From: Egerieimonas sp900552095
Lineage (GTDB): Bacteria; Bacillota; Clostridia; Lachnospirales; Lachnospiraceae
Direction: 5' to 3'
Length of the DNA: 64,000 nucleotides
Assembly (NCBI GenBank): GCA_902469965.1
Contig: CABREP010000001.1
Span: 1-64,000, forward strand
This document shows positions 34,963 through 42,661 of the stretch, piece after piece. The notes beneath the pieces were generated by a model that did no database searches, was not told the origin of the DNA, and saw nothing but the letters and a program-made list of their open reading frames with translations. The stretch's first letter is position 1; each line of letters opens with the position of its first letter. The position numbers and the translations under genes were made by a program.

Positions 34963-35006
34963 TGTCATGTTACATGACAACATCGCCTTCTTTTTTTTAG
35001 TATAAT
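34963..35006 (+). promoter_or_regulatory. Crp-type palindrome and -10 box of the CocE-like 2 gene
   Basis: TTGTCATG-TTA-CATGACAA (34962-34980, centre 34971) is a perfect 19-bp palindrome with TGTCA/TGACA half-sites spaced by 7. -10 TATAAT is at 35001-35006, 30 bp from the centre. No -35 box. Architecture equals that of the APC and CocE-like 1 promoters. Confidence 0.7.
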
Positions 35007-35035
35007 TAGCCTATAAACAAAAGGAGGTTCGCAAT

Positions 35036-36856
35036 ATGAAGAAACGTATTACAGAAGTTCTGGGTATTGACGTTCTTCCCAATTACTGGGACAAACGGTA
35101 TGTGAAAAACCTGGATAAATTATCCAGACCCAAGTATGAAGTGGAGCTGCATTCCGACGTGTGGCTGACTTTAAGAGACGGCACAAGAATGTGCACCGAT
35201 GTATATCTGCCCAAGGGAGCAGGAAAGGTTCCGGCGCTGGTAAGCTGGTCTGCATACAGCAAGGAGATGCAGGGCTTAAAGCGCGGCGCGATTCCGCCCG
35301 AGTCTCTGGTTTTTGACCATTCCCTGGAAGCCGGTGACATCGATTATTTTGTAAGCAGAGGATATGCCTACATTATTCCCGATCCCCGTGGAATCGGCAA
35401 GAGCGAGGGAGAATGGTATGGTACATACAATCCTCAGGAACACCTGGACACCTATGATCTGATCGAATGGTGTGCAGAGCAGGATTGGTGTGATGAAAAC
35501 GTAGGTATGATTGGATACTCTTACTTTGGTATCTGTCAGATCCTGGCAGCGGCACAGCAGCCGCCTCATCTGAGATGTATCATGCCCTGTTCTTTCGTAG
35601 ATGACTATTATCAGCACGGATATTATGGCGGCGTTCCCACCACTTACATGACTATTTACTGGGAACTGTGTCCGTCCCATCATCCGGTGCCCTGGTCACT
35701 GAAGATGTACGGCGAGGAGAAGGTTAAGGAAATGATGGCAGACCGCCTGAAGGATCCTGATATTGCCTGCAACTCCTATTTCCAGAAAATCCTGACCACC
35801 TGGCCGCCGTATTACCATACCTTCTATCTGGATTTCCTGCTGCATCCCCTTGACTGTGATTATTGGAAGCAGCGTTCTGCAAATCAGATGTATGAGAAGG
35901 TAAAAGTTCCGGTTTACCTGCACTGTGCCTGGTCCCCGCTAGGAAGATGGTCTGCGCCGATCTTCTCCGCTATGAATGATGACCGTCTCTCCTGCCCGAA
36001 ACGTCTCGGCGTTCTGGAAGGTTACGACGGACTGGAACTGCCTTACCGGGCTCTGAATGAAGAGTGCCTGCGCTGGTACGATCACTGGCTGAAAGGTGTG
36101 GACACCGGTATCATGGATGAGCCTCCGTATAAATTCTCCGTATTGAACGGCGGAATGCGTTATGAGCACGAGTGGCCGCTGGCGAGAACCGACTGGAGAA
36201 AGATGTATCTGCGCTCCTTCGGAAGACTGCGCTGGGATCAGGAGCCGGACAGCGATCTGCCGCCGGATGGATTTACCCATATGCCGCCCACCATTTCCAC
36301 AACGATCAACAATCTGGTTTACAAATCTTCCAGATTCCCCTGTGCACAGGAGATCACAGGACCGATCGAACTGCATCTGTGGGCTGCTATCGATACAGAC
36401 GATGCCAACTTTGTATGTAACCTGTTTGATGTTCTGCCGGATGGAACCCGGATGCCGCTTCTGCGCTACGGTTCCCTGAGAGCTTCTCATCCCCTGGATA
36501 AGGAGAAATCCAAGATTGGCCGTCCGGTACATGACAACAGTGTTTCCATCCCGGTTGTACCCGGAGAAATCAATGAGTATGTGATTGAGATCAATCCTAC
36601 TTCCATGATTATCCCCGCCGGACACTGGCTGGAGCTGGAGATCACCAGCATGAATCCGGAAGCCAGATATCAGGAGTCCTGGACCGGAAAAGTGGGCAAT
36701 ATGAATGTTGTTCCGAGAAATGTAACTACCAGCTATAAGATTTACAGAGATCATAATCATCCTTCCTATTTACTGCTTCCGACGATTCCCTATACACCGG
36801 CAGAGAACTGGCTGCAGCCGTTCTCCAATACCGATGAGATTGAAGTAGAGGATTAA
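35036..36856 (+). CDS. CocE/NonD-type alpha/beta hydrolase 2 (altered triad motifs)
   Basis: 606 aa, colinear with the paralogue at 25679-27520 (shared YWDKRY/YWDRRY, DHSLEAGDID, PDPRGIG, DDYYQHGYYGG, WSAP, RYEHEWPLARTDW, TPAENWLQP). Nucleophile S162 in IGYSYFG. The GGWYD and GPWTH motifs of typical CocE proteins are replaced by CAWSPLGRWSAP (297-308) and LEGYDG (327-332), as in the paralogue. No secretion signal. Ribosome site AAAGGAGGTTCGCAAT. The promoter carries the perfect 19-bp palindrome at the class II position. It is probably a cytoplasmic ester or amide hydrolase under the same Crp-type control; the two paralogues may differ in substrate. Confidence 0.85.
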   Translation: MKKRITEVLGIDVLPNYWDKRYVKNLDKLSRPKYEVELHSDVWLTLRDGTRMCTDVYLPKGAGKVPALVSWSAYSKEMQGLKRGAIPPESLVFDHSLEAGDIDYFVSRGYAYIIPDPRGIGKSEGEWYGTYNPQEHLDTYDLIEWCAEQDWCDENVGMIGYSYFGICQILAAAQQPPHLRCIMPCSFVDDYYQHGYYGGVPTTYMTIYWELCPSHHPVPWSLKMYGEEKVKEMMADRLKDPDIACNSYFQKILTTWPPYYHTFYLDFLLHPLDCDYWKQRSANQMYEKVKVPVYLHCAWSPLGRWSAPIFSAMNDDRLSCPKRLGVLEGYDGLELPYRALNEECLRWYDHWLKGVDTGIMDEPPYKFSVLNGGMRYEHEWPLARTDWRKMYLRSFGRLRWDQEPDSDLPPDGFTHMPPTISTTINNLVYKSSRFPCAQEITGPIELHLWAAIDTDDANFVCNLFDVLPDGTRMPLLRYGSLRASHPLDKEKSKIGRPVHDNSVSIPVVPGEINEYVIEINPTSMIIPAGHWLELEITSMNPEARYQESWTGKVGNMNVVPRNVTTSYKIYRDHNHPSYLLLPTIPYTPAENWLQPFSNTDEIEVED

Positions 36857-36865
36857 GGACAGCGA

Positions 36866-36914
36866 AAAGAGCAGCCCTTTCGGCACGAAAAATGCCGGGA
36901 GGGCTGTTCTTTCT
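36866..36914 (+). terminator. Terminator of the CocE-like 2 gene
   Basis: A long stem AAAGAGCAGCCCTTTCGGCA with TGCCGGGAGGGCTGTTCTTT (G-T pairs allowed) around a CGAAAAA loop. Confidence 0.88.
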
Positions 36915-36917
36915 GTC

Positions 36918-36969
36918 TGGACGCTTATCAGCCCGCGTGGTATAATAAAAAACAGTCGCACAGCGTGCG
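36918..36969 (+). promoter_or_regulatory. sseB promoter and short leader hairpin
   Basis: TGGACG (36918-36923), 17 bp, TATAAT (36941-36946). The transcript would start near a CGCAC-AGC-GTGCG hairpin (36957-36969). GCGTGGTATAAT followed by a GCAC-AG-GTGC hairpin recurs at the uvrA promoter. Confidence 0.65.
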
Positions 36970-37004
36970 CGGAAGGATAAGAATAAGAAGGAGCAAAAAA
37001 GAAG

Positions 37005-37889
37005 ATGGGACTGTTTGATAGATTTAAGAAGAAAAATCAGGAGGAAGAGGCCGTACAGGAAAAGAACACGGCACAGGACACCGCAGAAGAGCAGGTGCGG
37101 GATCCGGAAGAGAAGATGCAGGATCCGGCCCGGACAGTGCGGGAACGGGTGGAGGCTCAGCTGAAATGTTTCGAGGAAAATAAAAATGTGGAGGAGGGGC
37201 TTAAGCTTCTCCGGGAGCTTCTGGGCGATGTGGTCTGCATGCCTGTTACCATGTCCATGACCCTGGATGCTCTGGACAGCCTGAATGCGGGGAAGGATTT
37301 TAATCTGGATCAGGCGATGGATGTGAAGCCGGATGTCATCGCGGTAAATGGAAAAGAGAGAGCACTCCCGGTTTTCACCTCCCGGGATCGGATCCCCATG
37401 GATTATCTGCAGAAAAAGCAGCTGTCGGTTACGGAGCTGTCTTTCCGGCAGGCCTGCCAGATGCTGGTGGAGGGAAAGGATAAGTATGACTGCATGGCCT
37501 TAAATCCCCACACTACGAATATGCGGGTTCCCAGAGAAGTGGCGGAATCTCTGATCCGCCGGGCAGAGCGGCCGAAGGCGGAGAAACTGCAGATCGGAGT
37601 GCTTCAGAACGTGCCGGAGAACCTGGCGGAAGCGGTGAAAAAAGTGGGTCAGGCGCACCCGGAGATCCGCCGGATCTTCCTGCAGTTTATGATTCAGAAC
37701 CAGAAGAAGATCTTTCTTCTGGTGGTGGATGGAGAGGCGGAAGCACTGAAACAGACGCTGGGGGGACTGGCGGAGGAATTTAAGCAGGCTTCCGGCGGCA
37801 CGTCTGCCGGTGTGGCCACCTTTGCGGGACAGATGAAGGTGATTCTGGAGCAGCACGAGGTGAAACCGGTCTACACGAAGGAAGGGTAA
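37005..37889 (+). CDS. SseB family protein
   Basis: 294 aa. A charged, probably disordered N-terminus (about 1-50, Glu/Lys-rich) is followed by an SseB-type domain (about 60-185; GKERALPVFTSRDRIP, LNPHTTNMRVPREV) and an SseB_C-type domain (about 190-285; LQIGVLQNVPENLAEAVKKV, IFLQFMIQNQKKIFLLVVDG). The family is named for serine-sensitivity in E. coli and its biochemical role is not established. No secretion signal. First of three tightly spaced genes with the methyltransferase (2 bp) and the Sel1 protein (2 bp). Confidence 0.85.
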   Translation: MGLFDRFKKKNQEEEAVQEKNTAQDTAEEQVRDPEEKMQDPARTVRERVEAQLKCFEENKNVEEGLKLLRELLGDVVCMPVTMSMTLDALDSLNAGKDFNLDQAMDVKPDVIAVNGKERALPVFTSRDRIPMDYLQKKQLSVTELSFRQACQMLVEGKDKYDCMALNPHTTNMRVPREVAESLIRRAERPKAEKLQIGVLQNVPENLAEAVKKVGQAHPEIRRIFLQFMIQNQKKIFLLVVDGEAEALKQTLGGLAEEFKQASGGTSAGVATFAGQMKVILEQHEVKPVYTKEG

Positions 37890-37891
37890 GC

Positions 37892-38644
37892 ATGGAAGCA
37901 TACACGATTTTTGCAGAAGTTTATGATCTGTTCATGGATAATATCGATTATTCCGGATGGGCGGATTACATCATCCGTCTGCTGCGGGAGCATGGGGTGA
38001 AAGAAGGGCTGGTGCTGGATCTGGGATGCGGAACAGGAACGATGACAGAACTGCTGGCAAAAGACGGCTACGATATGATCGGGGCGGATAATTCTCCGGA
38101 AATGCTGGAAATTGCCAGGGAGAAGCAGGTAGAGGAAGGACTGGATATCCTTTACCTTTTGCAGGATATGCGTTCTTTTGAACTTTACGGCACGGTGGCG
38201 GCTGTGGTGAGCTGCTGCGATTCCCTGAATTATATTCTGGAGGAAGAGGAACTGCTGCAGGTGTTCCGCCTGGTCAATAATTATCTGGATCCGGGAGGGA
38301 TTTTCCTTTTTGACCTGAATACGGAATACAAATACCGGGAGGTGATCGGGGAAGATACGATCGCGGAAAACCGGGAGGAAGCAAGCTTTATCTGGGAAAA
38401 TTATTACGAGGAGAGCAGCAGGATCAATGAGTATGCGCTGACGCTTTTTGTCCGGGAGGAAGACGGAAGATACGCGAAGCAGGAAGAATTTCATTATCAG
38501 AGAGCCTGGACGCTGGAAGAGATCCGGCATCTCCTTGATCTGGCCGGGCTTAAGCTTCTGGCGGTATACCGGGCGTTTACGGAGGAGGAGCCGGACGGGA
38601 AGACAGAGCGTCTGCAGTTTGTAGTACAGGAGGTACAGAAATAG
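37892..38644 (+). CDS. Class I SAM-dependent methyltransferase
   Basis: 250 aa. SAM-binding motif LVLDLGCGTGTMTELLA (about 45-61) with the acidic ribose contact in MIGADNSPEML, then VVSCCDSLNYI and a C-terminal half of about 100 residues with FDLNTEYKYREVIGEDTI, typical of clostridial small-molecule methyltransferases. The substrate is unknown. Starts 2 bp after the sseB stop with only a modest ribosome site (GAAGGG), suggesting translational coupling. Confidence 0.9.
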   Translation: MEAYTIFAEVYDLFMDNIDYSGWADYIIRLLREHGVKEGLVLDLGCGTGTMTELLAKDGYDMIGADNSPEMLEIAREKQVEEGLDILYLLQDMRSFELYGTVAAVVSCCDSLNYILEEEELLQVFRLVNNYLDPGGIFLFDLNTEYKYREVIGEDTIAENREEASFIWENYYEESSRINEYALTLFVREEDGRYAKQEEFHYQRAWTLEEIRHLLDLAGLKLLAVYRAFTEEEPDGKTERLQFVVQEVQK

Positions 38645-38646
38645 CG

Positions 38647-39300
38647 ATGGCGGAAAAAGAAAAGCAAAAAGAAGTAACGCTCCAGGATCTGCTGGTGCTG
38701 GCGGAGGGCGGCCAGAGCCGGATCCGGCACGCGGTGGGTGTGTATTATGAAAATGGTTTATATACAGAAGTGGATTATAAAGAGGCGGCAAAATGGTATG
38801 AGAAGGCGGCTGCCCAGGGAAACGGAGATTCACAGACCCGCCTGGGGCTTTTTTATGCCCAGGGACTGGGAGTGGAAAAAGACACCGGAAAGGCGGCCGG
38901 ATATTTCCGGCAGGGAGCGGAAAATGGAAACAGCAATGCCCAGTACAACCTGGCGCGCTGCTATGAGACAGGAACCGGTGTAAAGGAAGACGCGGGCCAG
39001 GCTCTCTCCTGGTATCTGAAATCCGCAAAGCAGGGAGATCCAAGATCTATGTGCTGTGTGGGGAATTATTATATGCAGGGACTCTGTGTGGAACAGAATT
39101 ATAAGAAGGCCTTTCAGTGGTTTGAGAAGGCGGCCGGGGAAGAGATTCCGGCGGCGCAGTATAATCTGGCCATCCTTTATCAGTATGGCTGCGGAGTGGA
39201 AAAGGACGAAGAAAAGGCGGCGCTCTGGATGGCGAAGGCGGCCCAGCGGAATTTCCCCCTGGCTGTACAGGCGCTCTCCGGAGAAAAAAAGGAGCTGTAA
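38647..39300 (+). CDS. Sel1-like tetratricopeptide repeat protein
   Basis: 217 aa with about five Sel1 repeats (AAKWYEKAAAQGNGDSQTRLGLFYAQGLGVEKD, then related units AAGYFRQGAENGNSNAQYNL, ALSWYLKSAKQGDPRSMC, AFQWFEKAAGEEIPAAQYNL; residues about 30-215). No signal peptide, so probably a cytoplasmic protein-interaction scaffold. Starts 2 bp after the methyltransferase gene. Its end is followed by the XRE promoter dyad at 39337-39372, which could also serve as its terminator. Confidence 0.92.
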   Translation: MAEKEKQKEVTLQDLLVLAEGGQSRIRHAVGVYYENGLYTEVDYKEAAKWYEKAAAQGNGDSQTRLGLFYAQGLGVEKDTGKAAGYFRQGAENGNSNAQYNLARCYETGTGVKEDAGQALSWYLKSAKQGDPRSMCCVGNYYMQGLCVEQNYKKAFQWFEKAAGEEIPAAQYNLAILYQYGCGVEKDEEKAALWMAKAAQRNFPLAVQALSGEKKEL

Positions 39301-39336
39301 TTTCGGACAGAAACGAAAAAATAAAAAAAAGGAAAG

Positions 39337-39405
39337 ATATAGCATTGACAACTTTCTTTGTCAATGCTATATTTGTTTTGACAAGAAAAATTGTCAAAAT
39401 GACAA
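39337..39405 (+). promoter_or_regulatory. Promoter buried in a 15-bp dyad, plus further TTGACAA palindromes
   Basis: ATATAGCATTGACAA (39337-39351) is perfectly complementary to TTGTCAATGCTATAT (39358-39372). Inside it lie TTGACA (39345-39350) and, 17 bp on, TATATT (39368-39373), so the dyad covers the promoter. Two more palindromes follow: TTGACAA-N6-TTGTCAA (39378-39397) and TTGTCA-AAA-TGACAA (39391-39405). They are likely operators for the XRE protein encoded next; the first could double as a terminator for the Sel1 gene. Confidence 0.7.
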
Positions 39406-39449
39406 GGAAAGTTGAAAAAACGAAAATTTTAGGGGGGGGGTAGAACTGG

Positions 39450-39665
39450 TTGCCGCTGAACAATCGAGTAAAAGAGCACCGGGCCAGGCTGAATGTAAAC
39501 CAGGGAGAGCTGGGAAAGTTAGCTGGCGTTTCCCGCCAGACGATCAGTCTGATTGAGCGGGGGGATTATTCCCCGTCGGTAACACTGGCACTGAAACTGG
39601 CCAGGATATTTGAAGTGCCTGTGGAGGAGATTTTTACCTACACAGATGAGGAGGAAGATTCATGA
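39450..39665 (+). CDS. XRE family helix-turn-helix regulator
   Basis: 71 aa with a TTG start at 39450; no ATG is available. The ribosome site is an unusual run of nine G (39432-39440). The helix-turn-helix is clear: RVKEHRARLNVNQGELGKLAGVSRQTISLIERGDYSPSVTLALKLARIF, then an acidic tail. Proteins of this short type commonly repress their own operon. Overlaps the DUF3169 gene by ATGA and heads an operon with a membrane protein and an ABC exporter, a common pairing in Firmicutes. Confidence 0.92.
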   Translation: MPLNNRVKEHRARLNVNQGELGKLAGVSRQTISLIERGDYSPSVTLALKLARIFEVPVEEIFTYTDEEEDS

Positions 39666-40429
39666 GCGCAAAGAACTGGAAATCATATCTGAAATTAATT
39701 GGCTGCATGGCTCTGGGCGCCTGTATAGGAATGGGGATCAACCTGACGACCCAGTATGTGGGAAGAGAGAATCTGGCAGCTTTCACAGACCAGGCCGGGA
39801 ACTGGCTGGATCAGGCTTATCCAGCAATCGGAGCGGCAGTTCTGATTCTGACGATTCTGGCCGAGGCCGGAGGCATGCTTTTTCTGAGAGGACTGATAAA
39901 AAAAGCAGATCAGGCTGCCGGGGATGAAGAAATCGAAGCAATGGAGAACCGGGTGGAAAAATGGCAGGAAGGCCTGATAACTTTTTCTGCGCTGAGTGTG
40001 GCCGTCTCCGTTATTATGATCGGTCTGTACAAAGAGGAATCTCTGGAAACGCTGAAGGGGATCGCCGCCTACTTCCTTTCTTTTCTGGTTTCGGTCATTT
40101 TTCAGACGATTATCATTCACCAGATGCAGAAGCGGGATCCTCGTCTGAAGGGAGATCCCAACGGTTTTCATTTCCAGAAAGATTTTATTAACAGCTGTGA
40201 TGAGGCGGAGCGGATGCAGCTTTACCGGAGCGGTTATAAGACGTATCTTTTTATGGCCGGAGCCATGCCGTTTTTTCTGACAGTGGCTCTTATGATTAAG
40301 TTAATCTGGGGAACGGACAGCACGGCGGTCCTGCTGCTGGGGATCCTGTGGCTGCTTCAGATTATCGCAGCGAGGATCTACAGCAGAAAAGAGAAAAAAA
40401 GAAATGGCAAGGAGAGGGAGAGAGTATGA
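39662..40429 (+). CDS. DUF3169-like membrane protein
   Basis: 255 aa with about six membrane segments (near 10-30, 55-75, 105-125, 130-150, 190-215, 220-240) and a cytoplasmic loop HQMQKRDPRLKGDPNGFHFQKDFINSCDEAERMQLYRSGYKT that I recognise from DUF3169 proteins. Such proteins are found beside XRE regulators and ABC transporters; their function is not known. Coupled to both neighbours by ATGA overlaps. Confidence 0.8.
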   Translation: MSAKNWKSYLKLIGCMALGACIGMGINLTTQYVGRENLAAFTDQAGNWLDQAYPAIGAAVLILTILAEAGGMLFLRGLIKKADQAAGDEEIEAMENRVEKWQEGLITFSALSVAVSVIMIGLYKEESLETLKGIAAYFLSFLVSVIFQTIIIHQMQKRDPRLKGDPNGFHFQKDFINSCDEAERMQLYRSGYKTYLFMAGAMPFFLTVALMIKLIWGTDSTAVLLLGILWLLQIIAARIYSRKEKKRNGKERERV

Positions 40430-41343
40430 GACTTGAAGTAAGCGAACTGCGGAAAAATTTTGGGGAGAAAGAAGTGCTCCACGGCGTTTCCTTTTCCATA
40501 GAAAGCGGCCGGGCGCTGGGGCTTCTGGGCCGGAACGGAGCGGGCAAGACCACGACGATCCGGATCCTGATGGATGTTTTCCGTGCCAACAGCGGAACGA
40601 TCACCATGGATGGAGAGAAGTTTGTGCCGTCCCGTTATCAGATCGGCTATCTGCCGGAAGAGCGGGGCTTATATCCCAAGAAGCGGGTGGATGAACAGAT
40701 TGTTTATCTGGCGGGACTGCGGGGAATGAGCCAGAAGGAAGCAAAGAAGAATATGAAATACTGGCTGGAGCGCATGGGTGTGGCCCAGTATGAGACGAGA
40801 AAGCTGGAAACCCTGTCAAAGGGCAATCAGCAGAAGGTACAGCTGGCACAGACCCTGGTTTGCGATCCGGACATCATTATTCTGGATGAGCCTTTTTCGG
40901 GCCTGGATCCTGTCAATTCCCAGATTTTGAAGGAAGTGGTGCAGGAACAGATTGACAAAGGAAAACTGGTGATTTTCTCCAGCCATCAGATGAGCTACGT
41001 GGAAGAGTTCTGCCAGGATATCGTGATCATCAACCACGGCGATGTGGTTCTGTCCGGGGATCTGGCAGAGATCAAGCGCCAGTATGGAAAGAACCGCCTG
41101 TTTCTGGCGGCGGCGAACCGGGATCCCAAAGAGCTGGCAGAACTGGTGGAGCGTGAGCTGGAGGATCTGGTTACTGTTTATCAGACAGGAAAAAGAGGAG
41201 TGGTGCTGCAGCTTCTGCCCGGAAAAGACAAGAAGATGGTCTTATCTGCCCTGGCAGAGATGGATTTTGATCTGGAGAGCTTTGGCAATTATGAGCCGTC
41301 TCTGACGGATATTTTTGTGGAAAGAGCAGGTGATGAGGCGTGA
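40426..41343 (+). CDS. ABC transporter ATP-binding protein (NatA-like)
   Basis: 305 aa from the ATG at 40426 (ATGA overlap; GGAGAGGGAGAGAGT upstream). Walker A GRNGAGKTTT, Q-loop GYLPEERGLYP, signature LSKGNQQKVQ, Walker B IIILDEPFSGLDP and H-loop SSHQM are intact. A C-terminal domain (about 225-300) of DUF4162 type is present, as in NatA exporters. It pairs with the permease encoded immediately downstream (GTGA overlap). Possible roles are Na+, lipid or peptide-antibiotic export. Confidence 0.93.
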   Translation: MRLEVSELRKNFGEKEVLHGVSFSIESGRALGLLGRNGAGKTTTIRILMDVFRANSGTITMDGEKFVPSRYQIGYLPEERGLYPKKRVDEQIVYLAGLRGMSQKEAKKNMKYWLERMGVAQYETRKLETLSKGNQQKVQLAQTLVCDPDIIILDEPFSGLDPVNSQILKEVVQEQIDKGKLVIFSSHQMSYVEEFCQDIVIINHGDVVLSGDLAEIKRQYGKNRLFLAAANRDPKELAELVERELEDLVTVYQTGKRGVVLQLLPGKDKKMVLSALAEMDFDLESFGNYEPSLTDIFVERAGDEA

Positions 41344-42593
41344 AACAGTTTTTAAAGGTTTTAAGATTTGAGTTAAATAACTACACGAAGAATAAAGGAT
41401 TTGTGATGACAACGGTTCTTCTTGCTCTTCTGGCTGTGATTGGAATTGCAGCTCCCACGATCTATCAGAACATTACCGGAAAAGAGGAGGGAAAACAGGA
41501 AGAGGTACAGGAGGCCGGAACAGAAGGGAAGATGGCACTGGCAGAACCTGGTGCGCTTGCCGGAACAGCCCGGGCGGTGGCGGAAAGGATGCCCCAGTAT
41601 CAGTGGGAATTTATTGAGGCGGAGAAAGAAGAGGCGCTGGAACAGGTGAAGGATCTGGTGGAGAAGGGAGAAGCCGAGGGGGGCTTTGTCCTGGATCCGG
41701 ATGGAAACTATACCTATGTGGTGGAAAATCTCTCAATGCAGGATTCTGCCAGGGAAGAATTCCAGGCGGCTCTTCAGTCGGTCGGCGTAAACCGTTTTCT
41801 GGGAGAAAAGGGAGTGGACTTAAAAGAGTACGCTGCAGTGGCAGCCTGGGTGCCGGTGGGAGAAGATGTGATCCTGGGCAAAGACGGGATCAACAATTTT
41901 CTTTACACTTATGTGATGGTGTTCGTTCTGTATTTCCTGATCCTCTTCTATGGACAGATGATCGCTACGTCCATCACGACGGAGAAGAGCAACCGGGCCA
42001 TTGAGATCCTGGTGACCAGCGTGGACAGCACCAGCCTGATCTTTGGAAAAGTGCTGGCAGGAGCGATCGCCGGTCTGGTTCAGACGGCGGTGATTCTGGG
42101 CGGCGCCGTACTTTCCTACCGCTTCCTGGGAAGCGGATGGAACGGACAGCTGGATATGCTTTTTCATATTCCCGGTGAAGTGTGGGCCAGCTTCCTGGTA
42201 TTCGGCCTTCTGGGGTATCTCTTATACGCCTTTGCCTTTGGAATGCTGGGAGCGCTGGTGTCAAAGACGGAGGACATCAGCAAGAGCGCTACGCCGCTTA
42301 TGCTGGTATTCATCGCTGCATTTCTGATCACCATGTGGAGCCTCTCCAACGTGGACAGTGTGCTGATGCAGGTGGCTTCTTATGTGCCTTTTACTTCCTG
42401 CATGGCTATGCTGGCGCGGATCGCCATGGGCGGCGTGGGGATCGGCGGCATTCTCCTGTCAGGAGGAATCCTGGCGGCTTCCTGCCTGCTGATGGGCTGG
42501 CTTGCGGCGAAGGTATTCCGCTTTGGAACTCTGATGTACGGAAATCCTATCAAGCTGACCAGGGCGCTCCGTCAGATGAAAAATCAGGATTAA
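41340..42593 (+). CDS. ABC-2 type permease (NatB-like)
   Basis: 417 aa with a GTG start overlapping the ATPase stop. One N-terminal membrane helix (about 20-42), an extracytoplasmic domain of about 140 residues rich in Glu and Lys, then six membrane segments (about 185-400), including TSITTEKSNRAIEILVTSVDSTSLIFGKVLAG, characteristic of NatB/ABC-2 exporters. Substrate unknown. Confidence 0.9.
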   Translation: MKQFLKVLRFELNNYTKNKGFVMTTVLLALLAVIGIAAPTIYQNITGKEEGKQEEVQEAGTEGKMALAEPGALAGTARAVAERMPQYQWEFIEAEKEEALEQVKDLVEKGEAEGGFVLDPDGNYTYVVENLSMQDSAREEFQAALQSVGVNRFLGEKGVDLKEYAAVAAWVPVGEDVILGKDGINNFLYTYVMVFVLYFLILFYGQMIATSITTEKSNRAIEILVTSVDSTSLIFGKVLAGAIAGLVQTAVILGGAVLSYRFLGSGWNGQLDMLFHIPGEVWASFLVFGLLGYLLYAFAFGMLGALVSKTEDISKSATPLMLVFIAAFLITMWSLSNVDSVLMQVASYVPFTSCMAMLARIAMGGVGIGGILLSGGILAASCLLMGWLAAKVFRFGTLMYGNPIKLTRALRQMKNQD

Positions 42594-42661
42594 AAAAAGA
42601 TCAGGTATAAAGCCCCGCAGAAGGTGCATACTTATGAAAAAGACAGTTGGAGGGTGTACTT

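Noticed and set aside
35056..36800. Frameshift or recent recombination between the two CocE-like genes
   Set aside because: Both frames are intact and diverged along their whole length at the DNA level, so no recent gene conversion is evident.
37871..39043. 390-codon minus-strand frame across the methyltransferase and Sel1 genes
   Set aside because: Spans two well-supported genes; no family features.
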